Assembly (NCBI RefSeq): GCF_019511445.1
Contig: NZ_JAEUAN010000003.1
Coordinates: 308,531 to 372,530 of the forward strand
Length of the DNA: 64,000 nt
DNA from: Aliirhizobium wenxiniae
GTDB lineage: Bacteria > Pseudomonadota > Alphaproteobacteria > Rhizobiales > Rhizobiaceae
Direction: 5' to 3'
How positions within the stretch are numbered: position 1 is the first letter of the stretch; each line of letters starts with the position of its first letter. This document shows positions 44,786-54,545 of the stretch, in pieces. Both the position numbers and the translations under genes were made by a program. The notes under the pieces were generated by a model. It made no database searches and was not told the origin of the DNA. It was given only the letters and a program-made list of their open reading frames with translations.

Positions 44786-45499
44786 ATGAATGCATCGGCT
44801 GATTGGTTGTCAGAAAATAGCCCGATCAGTCGTGTAAATGCGGCTGAAGCGGTATTCGAGGATTTGCGCTCGGCCATATCTTCCGGCCGTATCGAAGTTG
44901 GCACACGGCTGCCGTCCGAAACTGATCTTGCCAGAAAATTCGGTGTCAGCCGTCCGGTCATTCGCGAAGCCCTCCGGTCGCTGCAGACGCTTGGCATGAC
45001 GCAGACCCGCACCGGCAGCGGAACATTCGTCACGACAGCGGCCCCTTCCAGCGATCTGCGCTACAGCGGCTATTCCGCCCGTGATCTTATCGAGGCCAGA
45101 CCCTTTATCGAGGTTCCCGCTGCCGGCTGGGCAGCGGTTCGGCGCAGTGATAGTCAGGCTCGGGATCTTCTGAACCTATGTGACGCCATGGATCATGAGG
45201 AAGACCCGCATCGCTGGGTCACACTCGATTCGGAATTCCACATGCTGCTGGCAAAATCCTCCGGCAACACATTGTTCGAAAAGATCGTGATGGATGCCCG
45301 CGATGCGCTGATGCAGCAATCCGAACTGGTCAACCTGATGGCCAGCCGGCGCTTGGCCTCCAATGGCGAACACCGTCAGATTGCGATGGCGGTGCATGCC
45401 GGCTCGCAAGAAGATGCCTCGCGAGCCATGGAGCTTCATCTCGGTCAGGTGAAGCTCGCCGTCACCGAGATTATCGGAGAAGCTCAGTCGGCTCGCTGA
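44786..45499 (+). CDS. ansR: FadR-type GntR regulator, probably AnsR
   Basis: A repressor of about 237 residues. The HTH contains ETDLARKFGVSRPVIREALR, and the C-terminal FCD domain has TLDSEFHMLLAKSSGNTLFE and a C-terminal LGQVKLAVTEI. Its neighbours are aspartase, asparagine permease and asparaginase, matching the R. etli ansRPAB set, where AnsR represses in the absence of asparagine. The start is uncertain (44678 GTG, 44738 or 44786 ATG). Its last 29 bases overlap the 3' end of the convergent aspA. Confidence 0.82.
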   Translation: MNASADWLSENSPISRVNAAEAVFEDLRSAISSGRIEVGTRLPSETDLARKFGVSRPVIREALRSLQTLGMTQTRTGSGTFVTTAAPSSDLRYSGYSARDLIEARPFIEVPAAGWAAVRRSDSQARDLLNLCDAMDHEEDPHRWVTLDSEFHMLLAKSSGNTLFEKIVMDARDALMQQSELVNLMASRRLASNGEHRQIAMAVHAGSQEDASRAMELHLGQVKLAVTEIIGEAQSAR

Positions 45500-46919
45500 C
45501 GGGCTCGACCCAGGGTTCGACACTGGGTGGCTGGACATTGGCCAGAATTTCCGGCCGCAGTGCCTTTTCCAGCTGTTCGGCAGTCAGGTGACCGCGCTCG
45601 AGCACGACCTCGACGATGGTTCGGCCGGTTTCCAGAGCTTCCCGCGCAACCTGTGTGGCGGCGTAATAACCGATCAGCGGATTAAGCGCGGTCGCAAGAC
45701 CCAGCGATTGTTCCAGCCGCAGTGCCATGATGCCGGGATTGGCGGTAATACCATCGACGCAACGTTCCGCCAGGATGCGGCACGCCGCGTCCAGATGCGC
45801 AATACTGTCGCTGAGTGAGCGGACGATCACCGGTTCGAAGGCGTTGAGCTGCAACTGGCCGGCCTCAGCCGCCATGGTGATGGTGATGTCATTACCGATC
45901 ACCGAAAATGCCACCTGATTGACCACTTCCGGAATGACGGGATTGACCTTGCCCGGCATGATGCTCGATCCCGCCTGCATGGCCGGCAGATTGATCTCGC
46001 CGATACCGGCGCGCGGTCCGGACGAGAGCAACCGCAGATCGTTGCAGGTCTTGGACAATTTCACTGCAACGCGTTTCAACACACCGGAGAGATGCACGAA
46101 GGCGCCCGGATCCTGCGTTGCCTCGATCAGGTCCGCCGCCGTCGTCAGGGGACGACCGGTGAGGCGGGCAAGATGCGAGCAGGCCAGTGCGGCATAACCG
46201 GGCGGTGCATTGAGCCCGGTGCCGATCGCGGTCGCACCGAGATTGATTTCATGCAGCAGGTTCGCCGATTCCAGAAGACGCGCGCGGTCCTCACCCAGCA
46301 TGACGGCGAAAACGCGGAACTCCTGACCGAGCGTCATCGGCACGGCATCCTGCAACTGGGTACGCCCCACCTTGAGGATTGCATCGAATTCCTTGGCCTT
46401 GCGCTCGAATGCGGCCTGCAGGAATTCCATCGATGCCGCCAGCCCGTCGATGGCCTCGATCGTGCCGACATTGATCGCGGTCGGATAGGCATCGTTGGTG
46501 GACTGGCTGAGATTGACATGGTCATTCGGGTGCAGCTGGCCATAGTCACCCTTGGCGTGACCGAGCAGTTCAAGCGCGCGGTTGGCGATCACTTCATTGG
46601 CATTCATGTTGGTGGATGTCCCGGCGCCGCCCTGGATCACATCGACGACAAACTGGTCGTGCAAGGCTCCCGCCCGGATCTCCCGGCAGGCGGCAACGAT
46701 TGCGTCGAGTCGATCCTTATCCAGAAAGCCGAGTTCATGATTGGCCTCGGCTGCCGCTTCCTTGACATAGGCAAGTCCGCGAATGACGTGCGGGTAACGG
46801 CTGACGGTAATGCCGGTCACCGGAAAATTGTCGACCGCCCTTGCCGTATGGACGCCCCAATAGGCATCGGCTGGAATTTCCTTTGGACCGAGCAGGTCTT
46901 TTTCAATGCGCATTGCCAT
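45471..46919 (-). CDS. aspA: Aspartate ammonia-lyase (aspartase)
   Basis: A 482-residue enzyme of the aspartase/fumarase family that splits aspartate into fumarate and ammonia. The signature loop GSSIMPGKVNPVIPEVVNQV (about residues 313-332) includes the catalytic serine. RTQLQDAVPMTLGQEF and TSTNMNANEVIANRALELLG are also diagnostic. ATG 46919 has GGAGG 9 bases upstream, better than ATG 46928. It corresponds to ansB of rhizobia and follows asparaginase in asparagine use. Confidence 0.93.
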   Translation of the reverse strand: MAMRIEKDLLGPKEIPADAYWGVHTARAVDNFPVTGITVSRYPHVIRGLAYVKEAAAEANHELGFLDKDRLDAIVAACREIRAGALHDQFVVDVIQGGAGTSTNMNANEVIANRALELLGHAKGDYGQLHPNDHVNLSQSTNDAYPTAINVGTIEAIDGLAASMEFLQAAFERKAKEFDAILKVGRTQLQDAVPMTLGQEFRVFAVMLGEDRARLLESANLLHEINLGATAIGTGLNAPPGYAALACSHLARLTGRPLTTAADLIEATQDPGAFVHLSGVLKRVAVKLSKTCNDLRLLSSGPRAGIGEINLPAMQAGSSIMPGKVNPVIPEVVNQVAFSVIGNDITITMAAEAGQLQLNAFEPVIVRSLSDSIAHLDAACRILAERCVDGITANPGIMALRLEQSLGLATALNPLIGYYAATQVAREALETGRTIVEVVLERGHLTAEQLEKALRPEILANVQPPSVEPWVEPVSEPTELLR

Positions 46920-46941
46920 CTCTGGCATCCTCCACCAAAGT

Positions 46942-46970
46942 TAAATCTGTCATGCTGTATGACAGATTTA
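46942..46970. promoter_or_regulatory. 29-bp palindrome, candidate AnsR operator
   Basis: Perfect 12-bp arms (46942-46953 and 46959-46970) flank a 5-bp centre. The right half includes CTGTATGACAG at 46955-46965. A related CTGTATTACAG lies at 47057-47067 before ansP. The pattern CTGTATnACAG fits the TGTnnnACA type recognised by FadR-like GntR proteins, and the sites lie between the divergent aspA and ansP genes. Confidence 0.7.
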
Positions 46971-47159
46971 GTCAGATAATCCTCTCCGCCCGAAACCGTC
47001 AAATGATTTTCGTCAATCTTGACGAAACCACGATTGCAGCTCTATGAAAGCAAAATCTGTATTACAGCATTACAGGCTCAACGACGAAATAGACGTATGA
47101 TCGAAGAACATCCGGCCCGATCGGCGAAGGATGTGAAAGCTCTAGGGAGGAGCGTTTCA

Positions 47160-48635
47160 GTGGATACATCGATACAGGCCAAAGCTGAAAAGGGCATCGA
47201 GTTCGCCGAGGATCTCGGCTACAAGAAGGCCCTCAAACCCCGTCAAATCCAGATGATCGCCATTGGCGGCGCCATCGGAACCGGCCTCTTTCTGGGCGCG
47301 GGCGGAAGATTGGCAACTGCCGGCCCCGCCCTCATCTTCGTTTACGCGATCTGTGGCTTCTTTGCCTTTTTGGTGCTGCGCGCACTCGGCGAACTGATCA
47401 TGCACCGCCCGACTTCGGGCTCGTTCGTTTCCTACGCCCGCGAATTCTACGGCGAGAAAATGGCCTTCGCGGTCGGCTGGATGTACTGGCTGAACTGGGC
47501 CATGACCGCTGTCGCCGACGTGACGGCAGTCGCACTCTACATGAACTTCTTCAAGCAGTATGTGCCCTTCCTTGCAGGCATAGACCAATGGGTGTTTGCG
47601 GCCGTTGCACTTCTGGTCGTGCTTGCCATGAACATGCTGTCGGTGAAGGTGTTTGGCGAGCTGGAATTCTGGTTCAGCCTCATCAAGGTTCTGGCGCTGG
47701 TCACCTTCCTGATTGTCGGTATCTATTTCGTCATCTTCGGGACGCCGATCGAAGGCCATGTCACCGGGTTTAGCGTCATCACCGATAATGGCGGCTTCCT
47801 GCCGAATGGCATATTGCCTGCCTTCGTCATCATTCAGGGCGTGATATTCGCCTATGCCTCCATCGAGCTGATCGGCACCACGGCCGGCGAGACCGAAGAT
47901 CCGCGCAAGATCATGCCGCGCGCCATCCGCACCGTCGTTGTTCGCCTTCTGGTATTCTATGTCGGCTCTGTCGTGCTCTTGTCGCTGCTTCTGCCCTACA
48001 GCGCCTACAAGGCAGGCGAGAGCCCGTTCGTCACCTTCTTCGGCGCGATCGGCATCGAAGGTGCCGATATCATCATGAACCTCGTGGTCCTGACCGCAGT
48101 CCTCTCCTCGCTGAATGCCGGTCTCTATTCCACCGGGCGTATTCTGCATTCGATGGCCGTCTCTGGTTCTGCACCGGCCGTCCTTGCCAGGATGAACAAG
48201 GCGGGTGTTCCCTATGGCGGCATTGCCGTGACGGCCGCCGTCACGGCGATCGGCATCGTCCTCAATGCCATCGTTCCTGCCATGGCCTTCGAGATCGCGC
48301 TTAACCTCGCAGCACTCGGCATCATCAGCGCCTGGGCAGTTATCGTGCTGTGCCAGCTGAAACTCTGGAGCCTCGCGCGTCAGGGCAAGATGACCCGTCC
48401 AGATTTCCCGATGCTCGGCGCCCCCTATACCGGCATCCTCACGCTCGTCTTCCTGTTCAGCGTTCTGGTTCTGATGGCACTGGATTACCCGGTTGGCAGC
48501 TGGACGATCGGATCACTGATCATCATCATTCCGGCACTCGTGATCGGCTGGTATCTGGCCCGGGACCGCATCGCGGCCATTGCTGCGGAAAATGCAGCAA
48601 GGCAATCCGCAACAACGGATCGGACCGCATCGTGA
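47160..48635 (+). CDS. ansP: L-asparagine permease (amino acid/polyamine/organocation family)
   Basis: A 491-residue transporter with 12 predicted helices, resembling AnsP/GABA permease-type carriers: [20 protein letters not shown], then [23 protein letters not shown] 47160 is chosen because GGGAGGAG lies 7 bases upstream; ATG 47097 is in frame but lacks this signal. It imports asparagine with protons. Its stop overlaps the asparaginase start as GTGA, so the two are coupled. Confidence 0.88.
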   Translation: MDTSIQAKAEKGIEFAEDLGYKKALKPRQIQMIAIGGAIGTGLFLGAGGRLATAGPALIFVYAICGFFAFLVLRALGELIMHRPTSGSFVSYAREFYGEKMAFAVGWMYWLNWAMTAVADVTAVALYMNFFKQYVPFLAGIDQWVFAAVALLVVLAMNMLSVKVFGELEFWFSLIKVLALVTFLIVGIYFVIFGTPIEGHVTGFSVITDNGGFLPNGILPAFVIIQGVIFAYASIELIGTTAGETEDPRKIMPRAIRTVVVRLLVFYVGSVVLLSLLLPYSAYKAGESPFVTFFGAIGIEGADIIMNLVVLTAVLSSLNAGLYSTGRILHSMAVSGSAPAVLARMNKAGVPYGGIAVTAAVTAIGIVLNAIVPAMAFEIALNLAALGIISAWAVIVLCQLKLWSLARQGKMTRPDFPMLGAPYTGILTLVFLFSVLVLMALDYPVGSWTIGSLIIIIPALVIGWYLARDRIAAIAAENAARQSATTDRTAS

Positions 48636-49564
48636 TCGCCGTATCGAAAAAGCCTCTGGTGGCGATCATCGCCACCGGTGGCACCATTGCAAGCGAGCGT
48701 GGCGCCAATGGCGCCAGCCTTCCGAGCCTCGGAGGTGACAGCCTCCTGGGCAATCTTCCCGACATCGGCGTCGATCTGAAGGCAATCGACCTGATGGCGA
48801 AGGATTCCGCCAGCCTGACGCTCGCCGACATGCAGACCATCAGCACGATGGTCAAGGAACTCCTCGCTGATGCTTCCGTCGATGGTATTGTCGTCGTCCA
48901 CGGCACGGATGCGATGGAAGAGACATCGCTCCTCGTGCAGTTGCAGAACGTCCTCACCAAACCGGTCATATTCACCGGTGCTCAGTTCACCGCCGACCAC
49001 CCGCAGGCCGATGGCCCTGCCAATCTGGCAGCCGCCATCTCGGCTGCAACCGAACGCAGCAATGCCGAGCGCGGTGTCCTCGTCTGTTTCGGCAGCAGAA
49101 CCTATCCCGCCTGGGGCCTCTACAAATATTCCGCGACCGATACCGATGCCTTTCGGCAATCACGGACAGAAGAAAACCCGCAGTTTCATTTTCCCGAAAA
49201 TGTCGATCATCTGCGTGTCGATATCCTGGCGATCTATCCCGGCTGCGACAGCGTGTTCGTCGATGCCAGCCTTGCCGCCGGCGCAAACGGCATCGTTCTC
49301 GCGGCGTTAGGCTCCGGCAACGCAACTCCTGCAATCGTGGACGCCGTACGCCGCTGTACCGAGAGACGGATCCCTGTCGTCATCTCAAGCCGCGTCCCCG
49401 AAGGCACATTGACGGCAAGTTATGGCGGCGGCGGTGGTGGCCATGATCTGGATCAGGCAGGTGCCATACATTCGGCCAATCTGCGGCCTGGCCAGGCCCG
49501 TATCCTGCTCGCGACGATGATAGCCGGCGAAAAAACGGACCAACTCCAGGAAGTCTTTGGCTAA
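48632..49564 (+). CDS. ansA: L-asparaginase (type I/II bacterial family)
   Basis: A 310-residue asparaginase with both active-site motifs: [11 protein letters not shown] near residue 13 (first catalytic Thr) and [12 protein letters not shown] near 85 (second Thr with Asp). It hydrolyses asparagine to aspartate and ammonia. No signal peptide is visible, so it acts in the cytoplasm. GTG start coupled to ansP. Confidence 0.92.
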   Translation: MIAVSKKPLVAIIATGGTIASERGANGASLPSLGGDSLLGNLPDIGVDLKAIDLMAKDSASLTLADMQTISTMVKELLADASVDGIVVVHGTDAMEETSLLVQLQNVLTKPVIFTGAQFTADHPQADGPANLAAAISAATERSNAERGVLVCFGSRTYPAWGLYKYSATDTDAFRQSRTEENPQFHFPENVDHLRVDILAIYPGCDSVFVDASLAAGANGIVLAALGSGNATPAIVDAVRRCTERRIPVVISSRVPEGTLTASYGGGGGGHDLDQAGAIHSANLRPGQARILLATMIAGEKTDQLQEVFG

Positions 49565-49587
49565 GCCATTTCCGCTTGTCCTTTAAA

Positions 49588-49653
49588 CCCTAAACCAATC
49601 CCGCTTCTCTGGAACTGGTTTAGGGTGTTGCCGCATGGCCTGCGGCAACACCC
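49588..49653 (+). terminator. Two overlapping stem-loops after ansA
   Basis: One 10-bp stem pairs 49588-49597 with 49616-49625; a second 13-bp stem pairs 49623-49635 with 49641-49653. They share three bases, so they compete at the boundary. Position fits termination of the ansP-ansA transcript. Confidence 0.7.
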
Positions 49654-49796
49654 CTTTGCCCGTCAGTCGCGACGGAAGAGCTTTCGATGTAGAGATGACC
49701 GCTCGGGAGTTGCCATACAGTGGACAGTCAATGAGTAAGTCCACTGCATGGCATTTGGGCCGACGTTTTAACCCGATCAAGCGGTCATCCCTCTGC

Positions 49797-51086
49797 TCAC
49801 ATCAGCAGATTGGGCAGGAACAACGAAATCTGCGGGAAGAAGATCAGGATCGCAACCAGGATAAGAATGGTTGCAATATGCGGCAACGCCTCCACCAGAT
49901 ATTCTTCGATCGGGCAATCAAGCAGACCGCAGACGGTGAACATGGCGACACCCACCGGTGGCGTCATGCCGCCGAAGGTAACCATCGTCATCATGACGAT
50001 ACCGAAATGGACCGGATCAATGCCGAGCTGGCTGATGATAGGCAGGAAGATCGGCGTCAGCAGCAACACCAGCACGGTCGATTCAATGAAGCAACCGGCG
50101 ATCAGCAGGAAGAGAACGATAAGGAACAGGATCACAATCGGATTGTGGCTGAGCCCCAGCATGCCATTGGCGATCGCCTGCGGCGCCTGATCGAAGATGA
50201 TCGCATAGCCCACCATGCCCGAGAACATGATGATGAGAACGATAAGGCCGTTGTCGATGACGCCGTGCAGCAGCGCTTCCATGGCGTCCGACCAAGTCAG
50301 TTCACGATGAAAAACGACGCCGACGAACACGGCGTAAACGACGGCGAAGGCACCAACCTCGGACGGAGTAAAGAAGCCGCTACGGATGGAAATGAGAAGA
50401 GCGACAGGGAAAAACAAGGCCCACTTGGCATCCCAGACTGCGCTCCCGATGGCCGACCAGGTTGGCCGCTGGGCGCTTGCCGAACGATAGCCGCGTTTAC
50501 GGGAAACGAGCCATACCGTCAGCATCAAACCGGCCATCATCATCAGACCGGGTATCACGCCTGCAAGGAAGAGGCGCCCGATGGAAACATTCCCGACAAA
50601 GCCATAAAGAATAAGGCCAAGGCTCGGTGGTATGGTCGCGGTGATAAGCGATCCAACGGCGATGGTGGCGCAGGTAAAGCCCCTGGAGTAACCGTTGCGG
50701 ATCAGGTCAGGGCCAAGGATGCGCGCTTCCATGGCGGCATCGGCAACTGCCGAGCCCGAAACGCCGCCCATGAGCGTCGACAAGACAATGCAGACCTGCG
50801 CCATGCCGCCCGACATCCAGGAGACCAGGACTTCCGAGCAACGGATCAGCCGACTGGTAATGCCGGTCTTGTTCATCATGTGGCCGGCCAGCACGAAGAA
50901 TGGCACGGCCAGAAGCGGAAAACTCTGCGAGGCTGATGCCACCTGCTGCACGCCGATGGAAGCCGGCATGACCGCATTGATGGCGAAGAAAGAGAAGCCG
51001 GAGATGCCGATGGCAAAAGCAACCGGCGCTCCGAGAATCAGAAGCCCGAAAAACAGGCTGATGAGGATAAGCATTTCACCGGTCAT
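49797..51086 (-). CDS. TRAP transporter large membrane subunit (DctM type), first system
   Basis: A 429-residue subunit with about 12 helices and DctM signatures (LAVPFFVLAGHMMNKTGI; GVSGSAVADAAMEARILGP; TIPPSLGLILYGF). It is the ion-coupled channel for an organic acid. It overlaps the small subunit gene by 4 bases. Given uxuA/uxuB next door, a hexuronate is the likely substrate. Confidence 0.92.
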   Translation of the reverse strand: MTGEMLILISLFFGLLILGAPVAFAIGISGFSFFAINAVMPASIGVQQVASASQSFPLLAVPFFVLAGHMMNKTGITSRLIRCSEVLVSWMSGGMAQVCIVLSTLMGGVSGSAVADAAMEARILGPDLIRNGYSRGFTCATIAVGSLITATIPPSLGLILYGFVGNVSIGRLFLAGVIPGLMMMAGLMLTVWLVSRKRGYRSASAQRPTWSAIGSAVWDAKWALFFPVALLISIRSGFFTPSEVGAFAVVYAVFVGVVFHRELTWSDAMEALLHGVIDNGLIVLIIMFSGMVGYAIIFDQAPQAIANGMLGLSHNPIVILFLIVLFLLIAGCFIESTVLVLLLTPIFLPIISQLGIDPVHFGIVMMTMVTFGGMTPPVGVAMFTVCGLLDCPIEEYLVEALPHIATILILVAILIFFPQISLFLPNLLM

Positions 51087-51613
51087 AGTTCACTCTCCCC
51101 GGCGGCGGCGAGGGCCTCTTCCTTGGTACGTGTGGGGGTAAAGATGAGAATGGGTCTGCCGCGCAGTGAACGAACGGCTTCGATGATCTGACCGGCAAGA
51201 GTGATCGCCAGAAGCAGGCAGCCGATCGGAACAGCAGCGGTAACATAGCCGTAGCTGATACCGCTATCGCCAAACTCGCGCTCGAGATTGAGCATCACCA
51301 GCTTATAGCCGAGCCAGGACAGCGATAGAAGGAAGGCAAGGATGACGAGACTGGTAAGGATATCGATGATGGCCCGGTTGCGGGCCGGGATCCACCGGAC
51401 AAACAAATCAACTGCAATAAGACCACGCTTGCGCATGGCCATGTCAGCGCCGATGAACGCCGCCCAGACAAAAAATAGCTGCGCTACATCCATGGACCAA
51501 ACAAGCGGATAACCGAACCAGCGCATCACGCCGGCAATAAAGACAAGACCGACCATCGCCGCGAGCAGAACTCGAGCAATGACGGACTCCACGCGCACGA
51601 TCACTGTGGACAT
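51083..51613 (-). CDS. TRAP transporter small membrane subunit (DctQ type), first system
   Basis: A 176-residue four-helix subunit with the DctQ core WSMDVAQLFFVWAAFIGADM near residue 39. It links binding protein and channel. GGAG precedes the start. Confidence 0.88.
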   Translation of the reverse strand: MSTVIVRVESVIARVLLAAMVGLVFIAGVMRWFGYPLVWSMDVAQLFFVWAAFIGADMAMRKRGLIAVDLFVRWIPARNRAIIDILTSLVILAFLLSLSWLGYKLVMLNLEREFGDSGISYGYVTAAVPIGCLLLAITLAGQIIEAVRSLRGRPILIFTPTRTKEEALAAAGESEL

Positions 51614-51666
51614 AGCGCAGACTCCATTTGAGTTTTTGATGTTTCAGTTAGATGCCGAGGTCAGTT

Positions 51667-51699
51667 CCATTGAGGGCAGCGTATTTCTGCCCTCAATGG
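51667..51699 (-). other. Stem-loop between dctP-type and dctQ-type genes, first TRAP system
   Basis: A 13-bp perfect stem (51667-51679 with 51687-51699) and 7-base loop lies between the binding-protein gene and the membrane subunits, the expected place for differential expression of the binding protein. Confidence 0.75.
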
Positions 51700-51755
51700 C
51701 CACCGCGTGAAGTCCCAAGAGCCAGCACGTCGGCGGTCGGGGTAACCGGGACAAA

Positions 51756-52742
51756 TCACTGGGCGAGAATCGCGTCGACTTCCTTCTTCAGATCGGCGTA
51801 GCCGAGCTTTTCATAAACGCCGGCGGTTGCTTCCTTGAAGGGCGTGACGTCAATCTCACTGACAGTCATTCCGGCCTCGGCCATCTTCTTCTCGAGGTCA
51901 GCAAGAGATGCTTCCGTGCCGTGAGATGCGATATCGCCGGCTTTCAATGCTTCTTCCTTGAGGATCGTCTGCATGTCCTGCGGCAAGGAATCGAACCAGG
52001 CAGCTGAGGTGATTAGGCCGGTAATCAGGTTGAAGTGGCCGGTCTTGGTGAGCTGGTTGGTCACTTCGTAGAGGCGTGAGCCATAGCCGGCGGGATCTTG
52101 CGCCTCAACGGCGTCGATGACCTGTGTTTGCAGCGCCGAGTATACGTCGGCCCAGGCCATCGGTGCGGGTGTCGCTCCCATCGCGCGCACCGTCTCTGTC
52201 CAGACGGCGGCACCCGGTGTGCGCATACGGATACCACTGAGATCTGCTGGCGTCTTGATCGGCTTGTTGGTGAACAGATGGCGTTCGCCCTGCCACCAGT
52301 TGAAGGACAATACCTGCAGCTGCGCCTTCTTGCGAAGGTCGACGGACCATTTGTCCATCAGCGGCGATGTGACGACCTTGCGGATACCGTCATACCCGGA
52401 GGCAAGATAGGGACCGGAAAGAACGCCGAATTCCTTCACGAAAACGGCAAGACGGCCGCCATCGACAACGACGGCATTGGCCGCACCGGCACGCGCCTGC
52501 TCGAGAACGTCCTCATCCTTGCCGAGCTGCGAACCGGGGAAGAGACGGATAGCAAGCTTGCCGCCCGAACGTTCGGCAACATTCTTCTGCAGATCCTCAA
52601 GCCCCTTATAGAGCGGATCGGTAGACGTGAGAGCAGTATTGACATTGAGTGTGTAGTCAGCGGCCAAGGCACCGCCGGCCATGAGAGCAGTAAAAGATAC
52701 GCTAAACACCGTCGCCCTGACGGCTCGAGTCAAGAATCCCAT
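51756..52742 (-). CDS. TRAP transporter binding protein (DctP type), probably hexuronate
   Basis: A 328-residue periplasmic protein with a signal peptide (FSVSFTALMAGGALAADY, cleavage at ALA/ADY). The conserved arginine that binds the substrate carboxylate is in LSGIRMRTPGAAVW, followed by WADVYSALQTQVIDAVEAQ. GGGAGGGGG before ATG 52742 sets the start. It is divergent from uxuB, so sugar acids such as glucuronate or galacturonate are plausible ligands. Confidence 0.9.
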   Translation of the reverse strand: MGFLTRAVRATVFSVSFTALMAGGALAADYTLNVNTALTSTDPLYKGLEDLQKNVAERSGGKLAIRLFPGSQLGKDEDVLEQARAGAANAVVVDGGRLAVFVKEFGVLSGPYLASGYDGIRKVVTSPLMDKWSVDLRKKAQLQVLSFNWWQGERHLFTNKPIKTPADLSGIRMRTPGAAVWTETVRAMGATPAPMAWADVYSALQTQVIDAVEAQDPAGYGSRLYEVTNQLTKTGHFNLITGLITSAAWFDSLPQDMQTILKEEALKAGDIASHGTEASLADLEKKMAEAGMTVSEIDVTPFKEATAGVYEKLGYADLKKEVDAILAQ

Positions 52743-52996
52743 AGATCCCCCTCCCAAGAATGACTCGCCACGCCACCGCGGCGCGACGTTTTGACGAGTA
52801 GTATGGTAGAGCCTTAGAATGGCATTGTCTATCAGGATGCAGCGGTGCAAATGTCACACCTATTCCGCGTATTGAATGCTTGTCCGAATTGGATCGGCGT
52901 TCAGGACGAGGAAAAAAGTGAAGGCCGCAGGTGTCGTCGGAAGGCCGGTGGGTCGCGCCGAATAGTGCAGCAACGCAAAGAAACAACGAGCTGATC

Positions 52997-54511
52997 ATGT
53001 TAGACATTTCAGATACTTCGGTCTCCGGCAGCGAAATGCCCCGTCTCACCGAGCGCGCGCTCGACGGCCTTCCCGCCACCACTCGACCGGCTTACAATCG
53101 CCACGCGGTTACCGCCGGTATCGTTCATCTGGGCCTTGGAGCTTTCTGCCGCGGCCATCTCGGCGTCTATACCGATGATGTCCTCGCAGCCGGCGCAACG
53201 GACTGGGGCATCATCGGCGTCGACCTGATGTCGCCCGCCATCCGCGAGGCACTGAAACCACAGGACGGCCTCTACACGCTCATCAACCGTGTAGACGGGG
53301 TCGATCAGTTCCGGGTGGTGGGTTCCTTCCTCGACATCATGGCAACATCCGACCAGCTTGAAGACGTGTTGTCGGTCATGTGTCGGCCGGAGATCCGAGT
53401 CGTCACCATCACCGTCACCGAGAAAGGCTATTGCCACGACCCGGCAACCGGCCGCCTGAATGAAGCCCATCCGGCGATCATCGCCGATCTGGCATCGCCG
53501 CAATCACCAAAGACATTGCCTGGCCTTGTCGTGGAGGCGATCCGTCGACGCCGCGCAGCCGGTATCAAGCCTTTCACGGTTCTGTCCTGCGACAATCTTG
53601 CCCAGAACGGTATCGTAACCAGCCGGGTCGTCACCCGTTTCGCCGAACTCCGTGACCCGGAACTCGGCACATGGATTGCCGCCAATATCGCTTTCCCGTG
53701 CTCGATGGTCGATCGTATCACTCCAGCCACAAAGGATACTGAGCGGACGGCTGTGCTCGACGGGCTCGGCATTGATGACGCTTGGCCGGTCGTTTCCGAA
53801 CCCTTCCGCCAATGGGCGATCGAAGACAATTTCCCGAATGGCCGCCCCGCCTGGGAAACGGTCGGTGCCATTCTCGTCGAGGACGTCGCCCCATTTGAAA
53901 CCATGAAATTGCGTTGCCTCAACGGTACGCATTCGACACTGGCCTATCTTTCAGTGCTTGCCGGCATCGAGACAGTCGCGGATGCCATGGCTGATCCTGA
54001 CCTGCCCAAGGTAATTCGCCGGCTCTGGGACGACGATCTCATCGTGACCGTGCCACCTGTTCCGGACACCGATATTCTTGCCTACACTCACGCCCTGGAG
54101 GCGCGTTATCGCAACCCTGAAATCCGTCACCTGACGATCCAGATCTCCTCGGACGGTTCACAAAAGCTCGGTCCGCGACTTCTGGAGCCGGCTGCCGAGC
54201 GTATCGCCGACGGCCATGAGGTCAAAGTCGTACCTCTTACCGTCGCCGCATGGATGGCCTTTCTCCTCGAAAGTGATGGCAAGGGCCGGACCTGGAAAGT
54301 GGCCGATCCCATGGCCGATCGCCTCACAACACTCGCCCGCGAAAATGCGAATAGCGCCGAAAAGCTTGCCGGCGCACTCCTTGCCATAAGCGAAATCTTC
54401 CCGACGGAAGTCGCCGAGAATCCAGCGTTCCGGACTGCCGTCGTCGAATATCTGAACGGCCTGCTCACCCACGGCGTCCGCGCCACCCTCGCATCCTTCG
54501 TCGCCGACTGA
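52997..54511 (+). CDS. uxuB: Fructuronate reductase / mannonate oxidoreductase
   Basis: A 504-residue polyol dehydrogenase-family enzyme: NAD site IVHLGLGAFCRGHLGVYTDD, catalytic region VEDVAPFETMKLRCLNGTHS (the lysine in MKLRCLNG is the family catalytic residue). Mannitol dehydrogenase belongs to the same family, but mannonate dehydratase immediately downstream argues for UxuB, which reduces fructuronate to mannonate. The ribosome site of ATG 52997 is weak; the frame is open from 52931. Confidence 0.87.
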   Translation: MLDISDTSVSGSEMPRLTERALDGLPATTRPAYNRHAVTAGIVHLGLGAFCRGHLGVYTDDVLAAGATDWGIIGVDLMSPAIREALKPQDGLYTLINRVDGVDQFRVVGSFLDIMATSDQLEDVLSVMCRPEIRVVTITVTEKGYCHDPATGRLNEAHPAIIADLASPQSPKTLPGLVVEAIRRRRAAGIKPFTVLSCDNLAQNGIVTSRVVTRFAELRDPELGTWIAANIAFPCSMVDRITPATKDTERTAVLDGLGIDDAWPVVSEPFRQWAIEDNFPNGRPAWETVGAILVEDVAPFETMKLRCLNGTHSTLAYLSVLAGIETVADAMADPDLPKVIRRLWDDDLIVTVPPVPDTDILAYTHALEARYRNPEIRHLTIQISSDGSQKLGPRLLEPAAERIADGHEVKVVPLTVAAWMAFLLESDGKGRTWKVADPMADRLTTLARENANSAEKLAGALLAISEIFPTEVAENPAFRTAVVEYLNGLLTHGVRATLASFVAD

Positions 54512-54545
54512 TCGCCGACACTCCCGCAACCGAAAGGACAAAACG

